From contig CALELJ010000176.1 of the NCBI GenBank assembly GCA_937902445.1, positions 1-10,981 of the forward strand: a stretch of DNA of 10,981 nucleotides, read 5' to 3'. Below, piece after piece: positions 1 through 6,529 of the stretch. This DNA is from an uncultured Treponema sp. (lineage in GTDB: Bacteria; Spirochaetota; Spirochaetia; Treponematales; Treponemataceae). The notes below the pieces were generated by a model that had not been told where the DNA came from, ran no database searches, and was given only the letters and a program-made list of their open reading frames with translations. The position numbers and the translations under genes were made by a program. The first letter of the stretch is position 1, and each line of letters starts with the position of its first letter.

Positions 1-655
1 AATGAACATCCATACCTTCAATTCCGGCCTGAGCTATCTTGAGGATATGAAGGCAAACACAGATCTGCTTTTGATAGACATGCAGATGGGACTTATGAGC
101 GGTTTTGAAACTGCCCTTGAGCTTAGAAAAAAGAACCAGACTGCGGTGATATGTTTCTGTTCCGCAGTAGTGACTCCCCAGACGGAACATTTTGAGGTTT
201 CTCCATACCGCTATATCCTTAAGAACGAAGACAAGGAAAAAATTGCCCGTACAGTCGATGACCTTCTTCTTGAAATGAAGCGCAGGAAGCAGCAGAAGAC
301 AATTGAGGTTGTTTCCGACGGAAAGGCGACCATGATTCCTGTTAACGATATTCTCTATATCGAAAAGGCAAAGCATGGATGCAGCATCATCCTTTCGAAA
401 AACTCTGCCATCTATTCAGACGGAGGAAAAATCATCTCCAGGGAAAAACTCGCGGCCCTTGCAGAGGAACTTCATGATGAAGGTTTTGCAATTCCGCACT
501 CAAGTTACCTTGTGAACATCAAGCGGATAGTCAGTATTTCCAATGATGAGATCATCCTTGAATCCGAACAGCGCATTTCGGTTTCAAGATCATGCAAGGA
601 AAATTTTCATCACGAGTTCTCCAAATTCTTCAGTAAGAAATACAGACGCGGATAA
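1..655 (+). CDS. LytTR-family response regulator, 5'-truncated by the window edge
   Basis: This is the C-terminal part of a two-component response regulator that binds DNA through a LytTR domain. Residue numbers count from the Met at base 2, which is probably internal. Residues 1-90 are the second half of a receiver domain: the phosphoacceptor Asp is D26 (LLLIDMQMG), S54 sits at the switch Ser/Thr position and K74 (YILK) is the conserved lysine. Residues about 100-210 are a LytTR domain, with the typical DILYIEKAKHG stretch near 116-126 and PHSSYLVNIKRI at 165-176. The first receiver strand and its acidic Asp pair, roughly 30-40 residues, are missing, so the true start lies upstream. LytTR regulators usually pair with a membrane histidine kinase and control peptide signalling, exported factors or permeases; a kinase gene may lie just before the window. 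Family call is firm; targets are unknown. Confidence 0.9.
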   Translation, partial: MNIHTFNSGLSYLEDMKANTDLLLIDMQMGLMSGFETALELRKKNQTAVICFCSAVVTPQTEHFEVSPYRYILKNEDKEKIARTVDDLLLEMKRRKQQKTIEVVSDGKATMIPVNDILYIEKAKHGCSIILSKNSAIYSDGGKIISREKLAALAEELHDEGFAIPHSSYLVNIKRIVSISNDEIILESEQRISVSRSCKENFHHEFSKFFSKKYRRG

Positions 656-671
656 AAATATCGTGAATTTT

Positions 672-698
672 ATAATATGACATTAGGTGTCATATTAT
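672..698. promoter_or_regulatory. Perfect 11-bp inverted repeat, probable operator
   Basis: ATAATATGACA (672-682) and TGTCATATTAT (688-698) are exact reverse complements separated by TTAGG. The repeat lies 60 bp before the start of the GyrI-like gene and contains or overlaps -10-like hexamers (TATAAT 671-676, TATTAT 693-698; another, TATACT, is at 705-710). Its size and symmetry suit a dimeric HTH protein, and the nearest candidate is the WYL regulator encoded two genes downstream. Binding by that protein is inferred, not shown. Confidence 0.7.
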
Positions 699-747
699 GG
701 TTGCTATACTGTGTTCATGACAAAGGGGAAATCCCAGATCAAAGAAC

Positions 748-752
748 AGGAG
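748..752 (+). promoter_or_regulatory. Ribosome binding site of the GyrI-like gene
   Basis: AGGAG lies 6 nt before the ATG at 759. It decides the start: the open frame continues upstream to an ATA/GTG-type codon inside the palindrome near 687, but that position has no Shine-Dalgarno and would add about 24 residues unlike the family. Confidence 0.75.
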
Positions 753-758
753 TTGATT

Positions 759-1205
759 ATGAACTACGATGTAGTGACACTTGAAGAAAAGAAAATCCTT
801 GGAGTTTCGGCAAGAACTGGAAATGCCAGACCTGACATGCAGTCGGTGATAGGTGGACTCTGGCAGGATTATTACGGAAAAGGACTGAATGTTTCCATCA
901 AGAACAAGGTCAGCGAACATGCCTATGGAATATATTCAGATTATGATGCCGACACCTATCAGGTTACAGTTGGGGCCGAAGTAAGCCGATTTGAAAATGA
1001 TGGTGGTCTTGCGGAAGTGGTCATTCCGGCCGGCAAATATGCCCACTTTCATGTATTTGGTGATCAGGTGACTGCCGTTGCCAATGCATGGGCAGAAATC
1101 TGGAAAACGGAACTCAAGCGTACCTTTACCGCGGACTTTGAGGAATATGTTGCCTTTGATGGTGTGAACGCGACAGTTGAGATCTATGTTGCCATCGAAG
1201 GGTGA
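759..1205 (+). CDS. GyrI-like / AraC effector-binding-domain protein, stand-alone
   Basis: This 148-residue soluble protein consists only of a GyrI-like small-molecule-binding domain, the fold used as the effector-sensing half of BmrR, Rob and SbmC. It opens with the usual NYDVVTLEEKKILGVSART strand. The mid-protein signature YGIYSDYDADTYQVTVGAEV and the late strand AEVVIPAGKYAHFHVFG follow, then AWAEIWKTEL and a C-terminal FEEYVAF segment. No DNA-binding domain is present. Family members bind drugs or other hydrophobic cations, and some GyrI-like proteins hydrolyse cyclopropanoid genotoxins; which applies here cannot be read from the sequence. The gene follows the 672-698 palindrome and ends 26 nt before the WYL regulator, so the two are probably co-transcribed. 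The pair may form a sensor-plus-repressor or detoxification-plus-repressor unit. Confidence 0.85.
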   Translation: MNYDVVTLEEKKILGVSARTGNARPDMQSVIGGLWQDYYGKGLNVSIKNKVSEHAYGIYSDYDADTYQVTVGAEVSRFENDGGLAEVVIPAGKYAHFHVFGDQVTAVANAWAEIWKTELKRTFTADFEEYVAFDGVNATVEIYVAIEG

Positions 1206-1219
1206 CCGGAAATAATCGC

Positions 1220-1224
1220 AAGGA
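1220..1224 (+). promoter_or_regulatory. Ribosome binding site of the WYL regulator
   Basis: AAGGA lies 7 nt before the ATG at 1232. It favours that start over the in-frame GTG at 1202, which would overlap the stop codon of the preceding gene and has no ribosome site. Confidence 0.7.
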
Positions 1225-1231
1225 ATCTTTA

Positions 1232-2137
1232 ATGACCGACAGACTTTTTCAGATAACATATGCTTTGATGAGCGGGGAGACCGTGACATGTTCCCAGCTT
1301 GCGGAACGTTTTGAATGTTCCGTAAGGACAATCATGCGTGATATCGAAAAGCTGTCGCTTGCCGGTGTTCCAGTCTACATGAACCGTGGAAAAGGTGGTG
1401 GAGTTGGAATCCTTGGCGATTATGTCATCGACAAGGATGTCTTTTCTGAGGATGAAAAAAAACAGATTCTGGTTTCAATGCAGGCTCTCAACGAGACCAG
1501 TTTTGGAAGTGAAAAGGAAACCCTTGAAAAGCTGAAGGGCCTGTTTGGAAAAAATGAGACCGACTGGCTTGAAATTGAATTTTCCAGATGGGGATGTCCA
1601 GGTAAAATAGAAAAGTATTTTGAGGAACTGAAAAAAGCCGTGCTTTCCTCAAGTGAAGTGAAGATCAAATATGCGGCAACTGGTAAAGCATCATCGCTGC
1701 GTGTGGTTCAGCCTGTAAAATTATGCTACAGAAGCAACTCATGGTATCTTTATGGATATTGCCTTCTTAGAAATGATTTTAGATTCTTTAAAATTTCCAG
1801 GATCATCGACCTGAAAACTACGGATAAAAAATTTACAAAACCAAAGGTTGGAAGGGTATTGAATGAAATCTATGAACAGGCCGGGAAAAAAATAAAAGTC
1901 AAAGTCAAGATAAAGAAAGAGGCGGTCTATCGTGCTGTTGAGGAACTTCCCGTCATAAGACATTACAGTGATGGCAGCGTGCTTTGTGAATTCGAAGCTG
2001 ATGATCTGAACGGAATCGTGAACTACATTTTGTCTTATGGATGCAATGCGCTCATAAAAGGTCCCGATGAAATCAAAAAGCTCATTCTTACGGCAGTTGA
2101 AAAAATGCATGAAAACTATTTTGGAAGCAGAGAATGA
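1232..2137 (+). CDS. YafY-type HTH / WYL-domain transcriptional regulator
   Basis: This 301-residue regulator starts with an HTH_11 winged helix: residues 1-60 include SQLAERFECSVRTIMRDIEKL (21-41), with the recognition helix in its second half, followed by a glycine-rich wing (RGKGGGVGIL). Residues about 130-225 form a WYL domain with the eponymous Trp-Tyr-Leu at 171-173 and the basic FKISRI segment after it. The last 80 residues match the WCX wing that follows WYL in this family. WYL proteins sense ligands, nucleic acid or nucleotide signals and act mostly as repressors, though some activate. The gene is second in a unit with the GyrI-like gene. The perfect palindrome at 672-698 upstream of the unit suggests autoregulation, which is an inference. 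Length is normal and nothing is broken. Confidence 0.92.
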   Translation: MTDRLFQITYALMSGETVTCSQLAERFECSVRTIMRDIEKLSLAGVPVYMNRGKGGGVGILGDYVIDKDVFSEDEKKQILVSMQALNETSFGSEKETLEKLKGLFGKNETDWLEIEFSRWGCPGKIEKYFEELKKAVLSSSEVKIKYAATGKASSLRVVQPVKLCYRSNSWYLYGYCLLRNDFRFFKISRIIDLKTTDKKFTKPKVGRVLNEIYEQAGKKIKVKVKIKKEAVYRAVEELPVIRHYSDGSVLCEFEADDLNGIVNYILSYGCNALIKGPDEIKKLILTAVEKMHENYFGSRE

Positions 2138-2171
2138 TCCGACTGCTTTCGGTTAAAAAAATCATGCTATC

Positions 2172-2200
2172 TTAAAAAATATGTTATAATTAAGTATAAT
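2172..2200 (+). promoter_or_regulatory. Candidate promoter of the c-di-GMP operon
   Basis: TATAAT at 2195-2200 has a weak -35 (TTAAAA, 2172-2177) at 17-bp spacing. A second perfect TATAAT lies 10 bp earlier (2185-2190). The 98-bp gap before the diguanylate cyclase is very A+T-rich and contains no gene. A short CCGA/TCGG stem at 2138-2156 is too weak to call a terminator for the WYL gene. Confidence 0.55.
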
Positions 2201-2235
2201 CTGAAATGCCACTATAAAAAGGAATGAGATGATCA

Positions 2236-4386
2236 ATGGAACAAGAAGACGATAAAACTGTAATGCCATATAATCGCGAACTCTTCGAAAACATGTCCTA
2301 TTTTGCTGATGCGGTGTGGGAGATTAATGTTGAGTCACGGACCGTTCACGTTTTGTTTGACAGGTTTTACTCCGATACGACAGGCAAATCTTTTTCCCTT
2401 GAGACAACTCAGGAACAGCTTTCCTTATCCTGCCATCCAGATTATTTTGATCTGATGCATTCATATTATGAAACTGAATTCCTTAAGTCGTTGAAAAAAT
2501 CATTTTCATACGAGAATAAATATTTCATCAACGGAACTTACCACACGATGCAGTGCGTCATGACTCCTCTTGCTGATGAGAATGGCATCAATAAAATTGT
2601 CTACGTAACAACCCGCGATATCCAGTCCATAATCGATGAGAGAAACCGGATTGAAAAAGATTATCAGGATGAATATCAGAACATAAGCAACTGTCTTAAT
2701 GCCGCAAATCTTGGTCTCTGGAGTTTCATTCTCAAGGACGGAACTCCAAAATTTCATATTGATTCGACTACCGCAAAAATTGTTGGTGTCGAGGAAGGCC
2801 TCCATCCGGAAGACAATTATATTTTCTGGTATGACAGAATTGAAAGTGAATACATTCCAAAAGTTCTTGAATGCATAAACAAAATGCTCAGCGGTAAACC
2901 TGCGGAAGTAATCTATCCGTACAATCATCCCGTCCGTGGAAAAATCACTGTGAGATGCGGAGGAATCCTCGATAAAAATCATAAAGGCAGGGGAGTCAAG
3001 CTTCGTGGATATCATCAGGATATAAGCGAATATAATGATAAGCTTCTCAAGGAAATTGAACTTTCCAATGCGCTGCTTTGTAATTTCCATTCGGTACTTT
3101 CCATTAATCTTGTTGAATGCACCGTGAAAGTTCTGTGGGACCCAAATGACATATATAAAACTTATGTTGATGAAAACGCAATGATGCCCTTTGAGTTCAA
3201 TTCATTTGAATATGACATAACTCCTGCAACTCTCGGAATTTTCAGAAATTTTACTTCAGTGCAAAAGATGCGGAAAATACTCAATGGAAAACGGTTGTAC
3301 TCGGCGGAGATTGAAACAGTTCCCAATGGCTGGCTGAGGATAACCATGATTCCGTCTTACATAAATAAAGAAGGAATTCTTGACCGTGTTGTTTTTCTGA
3401 CTGAGCATATAGACAACGAAAAGAAAGAGGAACTGAAAAGAACAAATCTCTTGAAGGAGACAATGGAAAAAGAAGACTATGAATTCTATTCCTTAAAGTC
3501 CATTGCTTCTGCTTATCTGTCCATGCATCTTCTCGATTTCAAAACAAATGAATTCCATGAGATAAAGGCATCTGAGAAAATCAGTGATTACATTCAGCTG
3601 TATAAGGACTCTCCAGTTCAGGATCTTCTCTGGGGAATTTTACGGCATAGAGTTTGTGCTGCACACAGGGAAGAGGCTGTCAAGTTTGCAGATCTTTCTA
3701 CTCTTTCTGAAAGGATGAACGGCAAATCGGACATCTCTCTTGAGGTTCTCAATGCAGAGGATCTGTGGGTTCGCTTTACTTTTGTCCGTGATCAGTCTGA
3801 ATCGGATGTTCTTTCAAAAGTCGTTTTCATATCAAAGATAATTGATGATGTAAAACGAAAGGAAGATCATCTTGTGCTCATGTCCAATACAGATGAGCTT
3901 ACCGGTTTGTATAATAGACACGCCTATGAGAATTTTGTCCAGAAAGTTGAGGATGAAGGTGTTGCTGAAAATTTGTGGCTCATGGGTGTGGATGTCAACG
4001 GCCTCAAGGTGACAAACGATACAAAGGGTCACAAGGCGGGCGATGAACTGATAGTCGGTGTTGCGGGAATATTGAATTCCGCCATCTCTTCGTTTGGTAA
4101 TGTTTACCGCGTAGGTGGTGATGAATTTATCGTGATTCTCTACGGAACTGAAAATGAAATTTCCGGCTGCCTCGACCGTATGCAGGACAATAGAAAGAAG
4201 TGGCATGGTGAATATTCCGATTGCCTGAGCTTTTCAAAGGGACTGGTTTCTTCACGGGAACTTCCTGATGCAAGTCTGGCGGAACTTGAAAAGGAAGCGG
4301 ACAGGCGGATGTATGAAGATAAACGTGCATATTATTCAAGTTCCGCCGGGGACAGACGCGGATCAAGAACTGGATCCAGAAAATAA
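2236..4386 (+). CDS. Diguanylate cyclase with about four N-terminal PAS-like modules and a C-terminal GGDEF domain
   Basis: The enzyme makes c-di-GMP from two GTP. Its GGDEF domain occupies residues about 545-700: NTDELTGLYNR at 551-561, DVNGLKVTND at 586-595 and an intact GGDEF at 627-631. The RxxD product-inhibition site, expected five residues before GGDEF, is replaced by SSFG (618-621). Residues 15-540 contain no membrane segment and look like four PAS-like modules ending near 130, 265, 395 and 540. Each closes with a similar strand and linker (VYVTTRDIQ, LRGYHQDIS, VFLTEHIDN, VFISKIIDD). Module 2 resembles the PAS_3 type. The protein is therefore cytosolic with a large sensory region. 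An AAGGA lies 12 nt from the chosen ATG, a long spacing; the nearer in-frame ATG at 2224 runs into a stop. The HD-GYP phosphodiesterase gene follows after 17 nt. Confidence 0.93.
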   Translation: MEQEDDKTVMPYNRELFENMSYFADAVWEINVESRTVHVLFDRFYSDTTGKSFSLETTQEQLSLSCHPDYFDLMHSYYETEFLKSLKKSFSYENKYFINGTYHTMQCVMTPLADENGINKIVYVTTRDIQSIIDERNRIEKDYQDEYQNISNCLNAANLGLWSFILKDGTPKFHIDSTTAKIVGVEEGLHPEDNYIFWYDRIESEYIPKVLECINKMLSGKPAEVIYPYNHPVRGKITVRCGGILDKNHKGRGVKLRGYHQDISEYNDKLLKEIELSNALLCNFHSVLSINLVECTVKVLWDPNDIYKTYVDENAMMPFEFNSFEYDITPATLGIFRNFTSVQKMRKILNGKRLYSAEIETVPNGWLRITMIPSYINKEGILDRVVFLTEHIDNEKKEELKRTNLLKETMEKEDYEFYSLKSIASAYLSMHLLDFKTNEFHEIKASEKISDYIQLYKDSPVQDLLWGILRHRVCAAHREEAVKFADLSTLSERMNGKSDISLEVLNAEDLWVRFTFVRDQSESDVLSKVVFISKIIDDVKRKEDHLVLMSNTDELTGLYNRHAYENFVQKVEDEGVAENLWLMGVDVNGLKVTNDTKGHKAGDELIVGVAGILNSAISSFGNVYRVGGDEFIVILYGTENEISGCLDRMQDNRKKWHGEYSDCLSFSKGLVSSRELPDASLAELEKEADRRMYEDKRAYYSSSAGDRRGSRTGSRK

Positions 4387-4403
4387 AATCCAAAGGTTTA
4401 TAT

Positions 4404-5702
4404 ATGTTTGAATTTCTACAGTGTGCAAGAATGCAGATTGCTTGTCTTTTGATTCTGCTATTTTTAAGTCATGATTTGTTTAAGGAAGAGAAGCGGGTTG
4501 GTAAGATTACGCTCTATCATATTCTTCACCATGTCGCTGTGGTTGCTGTTTTGTTCGATGGAATTTCAGCCTATACCGTAAATTACATTCATTGTATCGG
4601 AAACTCTGTCAACGCCATCGTCCATCTTGTGTTCTTTGTTTCTTTGAATTTTTTTGTTTTCCTTCTCTATATCTATCTTTACGTCAAAATCGTCGGGGTG
4701 GCTAAACATAAATGCAAGATCTATGTTCCGGCCTTGATTGAGCTTGTAGGATTGATACTTGTCATCACAAAGATCGGAAAACTGGAATACAGGTATGGAA
4801 AGTTTACCGATTATTCAATGGGTATTCCGGTCTACATTTCTTTTTTTCTTGATGTCATATTTTTTTACGGCTGCTTTGTTCTTCTTCTGGTTTTCAGCCG
4901 CTATGTTGAACAGAAAAAACGTCTTGCCCTGATTTCATGTCTTGGGTTTGCGGCTATCATGACTGTTGCCCAGGGATTCTATCCGGAACTTCTGTGTACC
5001 AGCCTTTCCATTACTATTGCTGTTGTAGGAGTCTACAACCATCTTGAGAATCCAGCCATCAGGAATCTTGAAAAATACCACAACGAGATGGTAATGGGCT
5101 TTGCGACACTTGTTGAAAATCGTGATGACAGTACCGGTGGCCATATTAAAAGAACTTCTGCCTACGTTAATCTTATTCTGGATGAAATGAAGGAAAAGAA
5201 AATTCACAGAAAGGTGCTTACGAAGGATTATGTCAATTCCATGATAAAGGCCGCTCCTATGCATGACATCGGAAAAATCGGAATTCCCGATTCAGTACTT
5301 CAGAAGCCGGGAAAACTTACTGATGAAGAATTCACAAAGATGAAAACCCATACGGTCATAGGTGGAGATATCATTCAGGAAACTTTTGGACATCTTGCGG
5401 AAAACGCAAATTATGCAAATATTGTCTATGATGTCGCCATGTATCATCATGAAAAATGGAACGGCCGTGGATATCCGGAAGGGTTGAGCGGAATGCATAT
5501 TCCATTGTGTGCAAGGATCATGGCTGTAGCCGATGTTTTTGACGCAGTTTCTGCTAAAAGATGCTATCGTGATGCAATGCCGCTGGACAAGTGTTTTGAG
5601 ATCATAGAGCAGGGAAGCGGAACTGACTTTGATCCTGAAATCGTCAAGGTATTTCTTGCCGCCAGACCAAAGGTGGAAGAAATATACAACAGATTGAAAT
5701 AA
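4404..5702 (+). CDS. Membrane-anchored HD-GYP domain phosphodiesterase
   Basis: Residues 1-212 contain about six or seven hydrophobic helices (near 9-22, 38-62, 70-98, 107-122, 141-164, 173-190, 197-211), an unnamed membrane sensor region. Residues about 225-432 are an HD-GYP domain, complete in its motifs: ENRDDSTGGH (238-247), the HD pair at 287-288 in MHDIGKIGIPD, the HH pair at 348-349 and GRGYPEGL with the GYP at 356-358. HD-GYP enzymes hydrolyse c-di-GMP to pGpG or GMP using a two- or three-metal centre; a few prefer cGAMP. An AAAGG site lies 7 nt before the ATG. The gene is 17 nt downstream of the diguanylate cyclase gene, so synthesis and breakdown of the messenger share one transcript. 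One enzyme is membrane-bound and the other is not. Confidence 0.93.
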   Translation: MFEFLQCARMQIACLLILLFLSHDLFKEEKRVGKITLYHILHHVAVVAVLFDGISAYTVNYIHCIGNSVNAIVHLVFFVSLNFFVFLLYIYLYVKIVGVAKHKCKIYVPALIELVGLILVITKIGKLEYRYGKFTDYSMGIPVYISFFLDVIFFYGCFVLLLVFSRYVEQKKRLALISCLGFAAIMTVAQGFYPELLCTSLSITIAVVGVYNHLENPAIRNLEKYHNEMVMGFATLVENRDDSTGGHIKRTSAYVNLILDEMKEKKIHRKVLTKDYVNSMIKAAPMHDIGKIGIPDSVLQKPGKLTDEEFTKMKTHTVIGGDIIQETFGHLAENANYANIVYDVAMYHHEKWNGRGYPEGLSGMHIPLCARIMAVADVFDAVSAKRCYRDAMPLDKCFEIIEQGSGTDFDPEIVKVFLAARPKVEEIYNRLK

Positions 5703-5711
5703 ACTGTTGAC

Positions 5712-5830
5712 GGGCTGTCTCAAGAGTAATTGCAGGGTGGTTGAGCGTAGTCGAAATCACCCTGTAGTGTTATTGTGCATTTCGACATTGCGGCGCAGTG
5801 ATCCTGGCCTCAATTCTTTTTTGACAGCCC
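5712..5830. repeat. 119-bp element with inverted termini and nested hairpins in a convergent gap
   Basis: GGGCTGTC at 5712-5719 is the exact inverse of GACAGCCC at 5823-5830, and the similarity continues imperfectly inward (CAAGAGTAATTG against the inverse of CAATTCTTTTTT). Inside are CAGGGTG (5733-5739) paired with CACCCTG (5758-5764), and GTCGAAAT (5750-5757) paired with ATTTCGAC (5779-5786); the second pairing would compete with the first. The core TTGAGCGTAGTCGAAA resembles intergenic repeats I associate with treponemes and some Bacteroidetes, and GGGCTGTCTCAA resembles ends of some insertion sequences. There is no ORF or clear target-site duplication. It probably also ends transcription of both flanking operons. 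The MITE-like label is an inference. Confidence 0.55.
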
Positions 5831-5839
5831 CTTTGTGAA

Positions 5840-6514
5840 TTAAAGAGTCTTGAGTTCTGCTGAATCAACAGTCCATTTTCCATCTTTTCTGCTGACCGTA
5901 AGCCATGCGTATTTTCCTTCAAGTACAGCACCAGGGTTGATTACTGTCGTATTGCCGACCTTGCAGACCGCCGCACTTTCGTGGATGTGTCCTGTGACAA
6001 CGGCGAGAGGTTTGTATTCTTCGATGAACTTTGTTGAAAGTTCACTTCCTACATGTATGTCTCCTGGAATCTTGTCGCAGTCAGTATCCTTTGGAGGATT
6101 GTGCATTACGACTATGAGATTGTCCCATTCCTGTGTGCCTTCTTCTGTAATGATATTGAAGTCTGACTGAAGTTCCTCAACAGTTCTTTCATTTGGAGTT
6201 GTTCCTGTGAATTTGCTTCCGCCGTGGCTGCCGGCAAAAGCAAGTCCTTCGTGCATTACAAGCTGACGTTCGCAGCTGATGTCGCTTGCCTCGAACTCTT
6301 CTTCCAATGAAGGATAGTCGCAGTTGCCGCGTACTGCAAAAATGGTTTCGTGCATCTTGCAAAGGGCTTTAAGAACCGGGAGACCTGTTGCCTCATTGTT
6401 GAATTCAGTGAAGTCGCCTGCGAAAATAATTCCGTCGGCTTCCTTTGCCATTGGATTCAGTTTTTCAAGGTTTTCGAGATTGCCGTGAATGTCGCTGATT
6501 ACAAGAAATTTCAT
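5840..6514 (-). CDS. Calcineurin-like metallophosphoesterase (Icc/YfcE-related)
   Basis: This 224-residue soluble protein is a two-metal phosphoesterase. The metal-ligand motifs appear in order: SDIHGN with D8 and H10, AGDF with D34, RGNCD with N64, VMHNPP with H138 and TGHIH with H176 and H178. GSHGG (96-100) and VINPGAV (191-197) are typical of the YfcE / Icc-related branch. Members hydrolyse phosphodiester or phosphomonoester bonds, but physiological substrates are mostly unknown and none can be inferred here. The start is well set: revcomp of 6515-6528 gives AAAGGAAGGA just before the ATG at 6514. The gene lies 15 nt after the HisC-type aminotransferase and is surely on its transcript. 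It ends 9 bp from the 5712-5830 repeat. No domain is missing. Confidence 0.9.
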   Translation of the reverse strand: MKFLVISDIHGNLENLEKLNPMAKEADGIIFAGDFTEFNNEATGLPVLKALCKMHETIFAVRGNCDYPSLEEEFEASDISCERQLVMHEGLAFAGSHGGSKFTGTTPNERTVEELQSDFNIITEEGTQEWDNLIVVMHNPPKDTDCDKIPGDIHVGSELSTKFIEEYKPLAVVTGHIHESAAVCKVGNTTVINPGAVLEGKYAWLTVSRKDGKWTVDSAELKTL

Positions 6515-6529
6515 AGATTCCTTCCTTTG

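Noticed and set aside
687..758. Upstream extension of the GyrI-like reading frame
   Set aside because: It would start inside the palindrome with no Shine-Dalgarno; AGGAG at 748-752 clearly serves the ATG at 759.
2138..2160. Rho-independent terminator after the WYL gene
   Set aside because: The stem is only CCGA/TCGG, and the following run is A-rich rather than T-rich on the coding strand.
2506..3090. 194-residue minus-strand open frame
   Set aside because: It is antisense to the PAS-like region of the diguanylate cyclase, whose frame is continuous and matches known domains.
4404..5702. Degenerate or inactive HD-GYP
   Set aside because: All metal-binding and GYP residues that define active members are present and in order.
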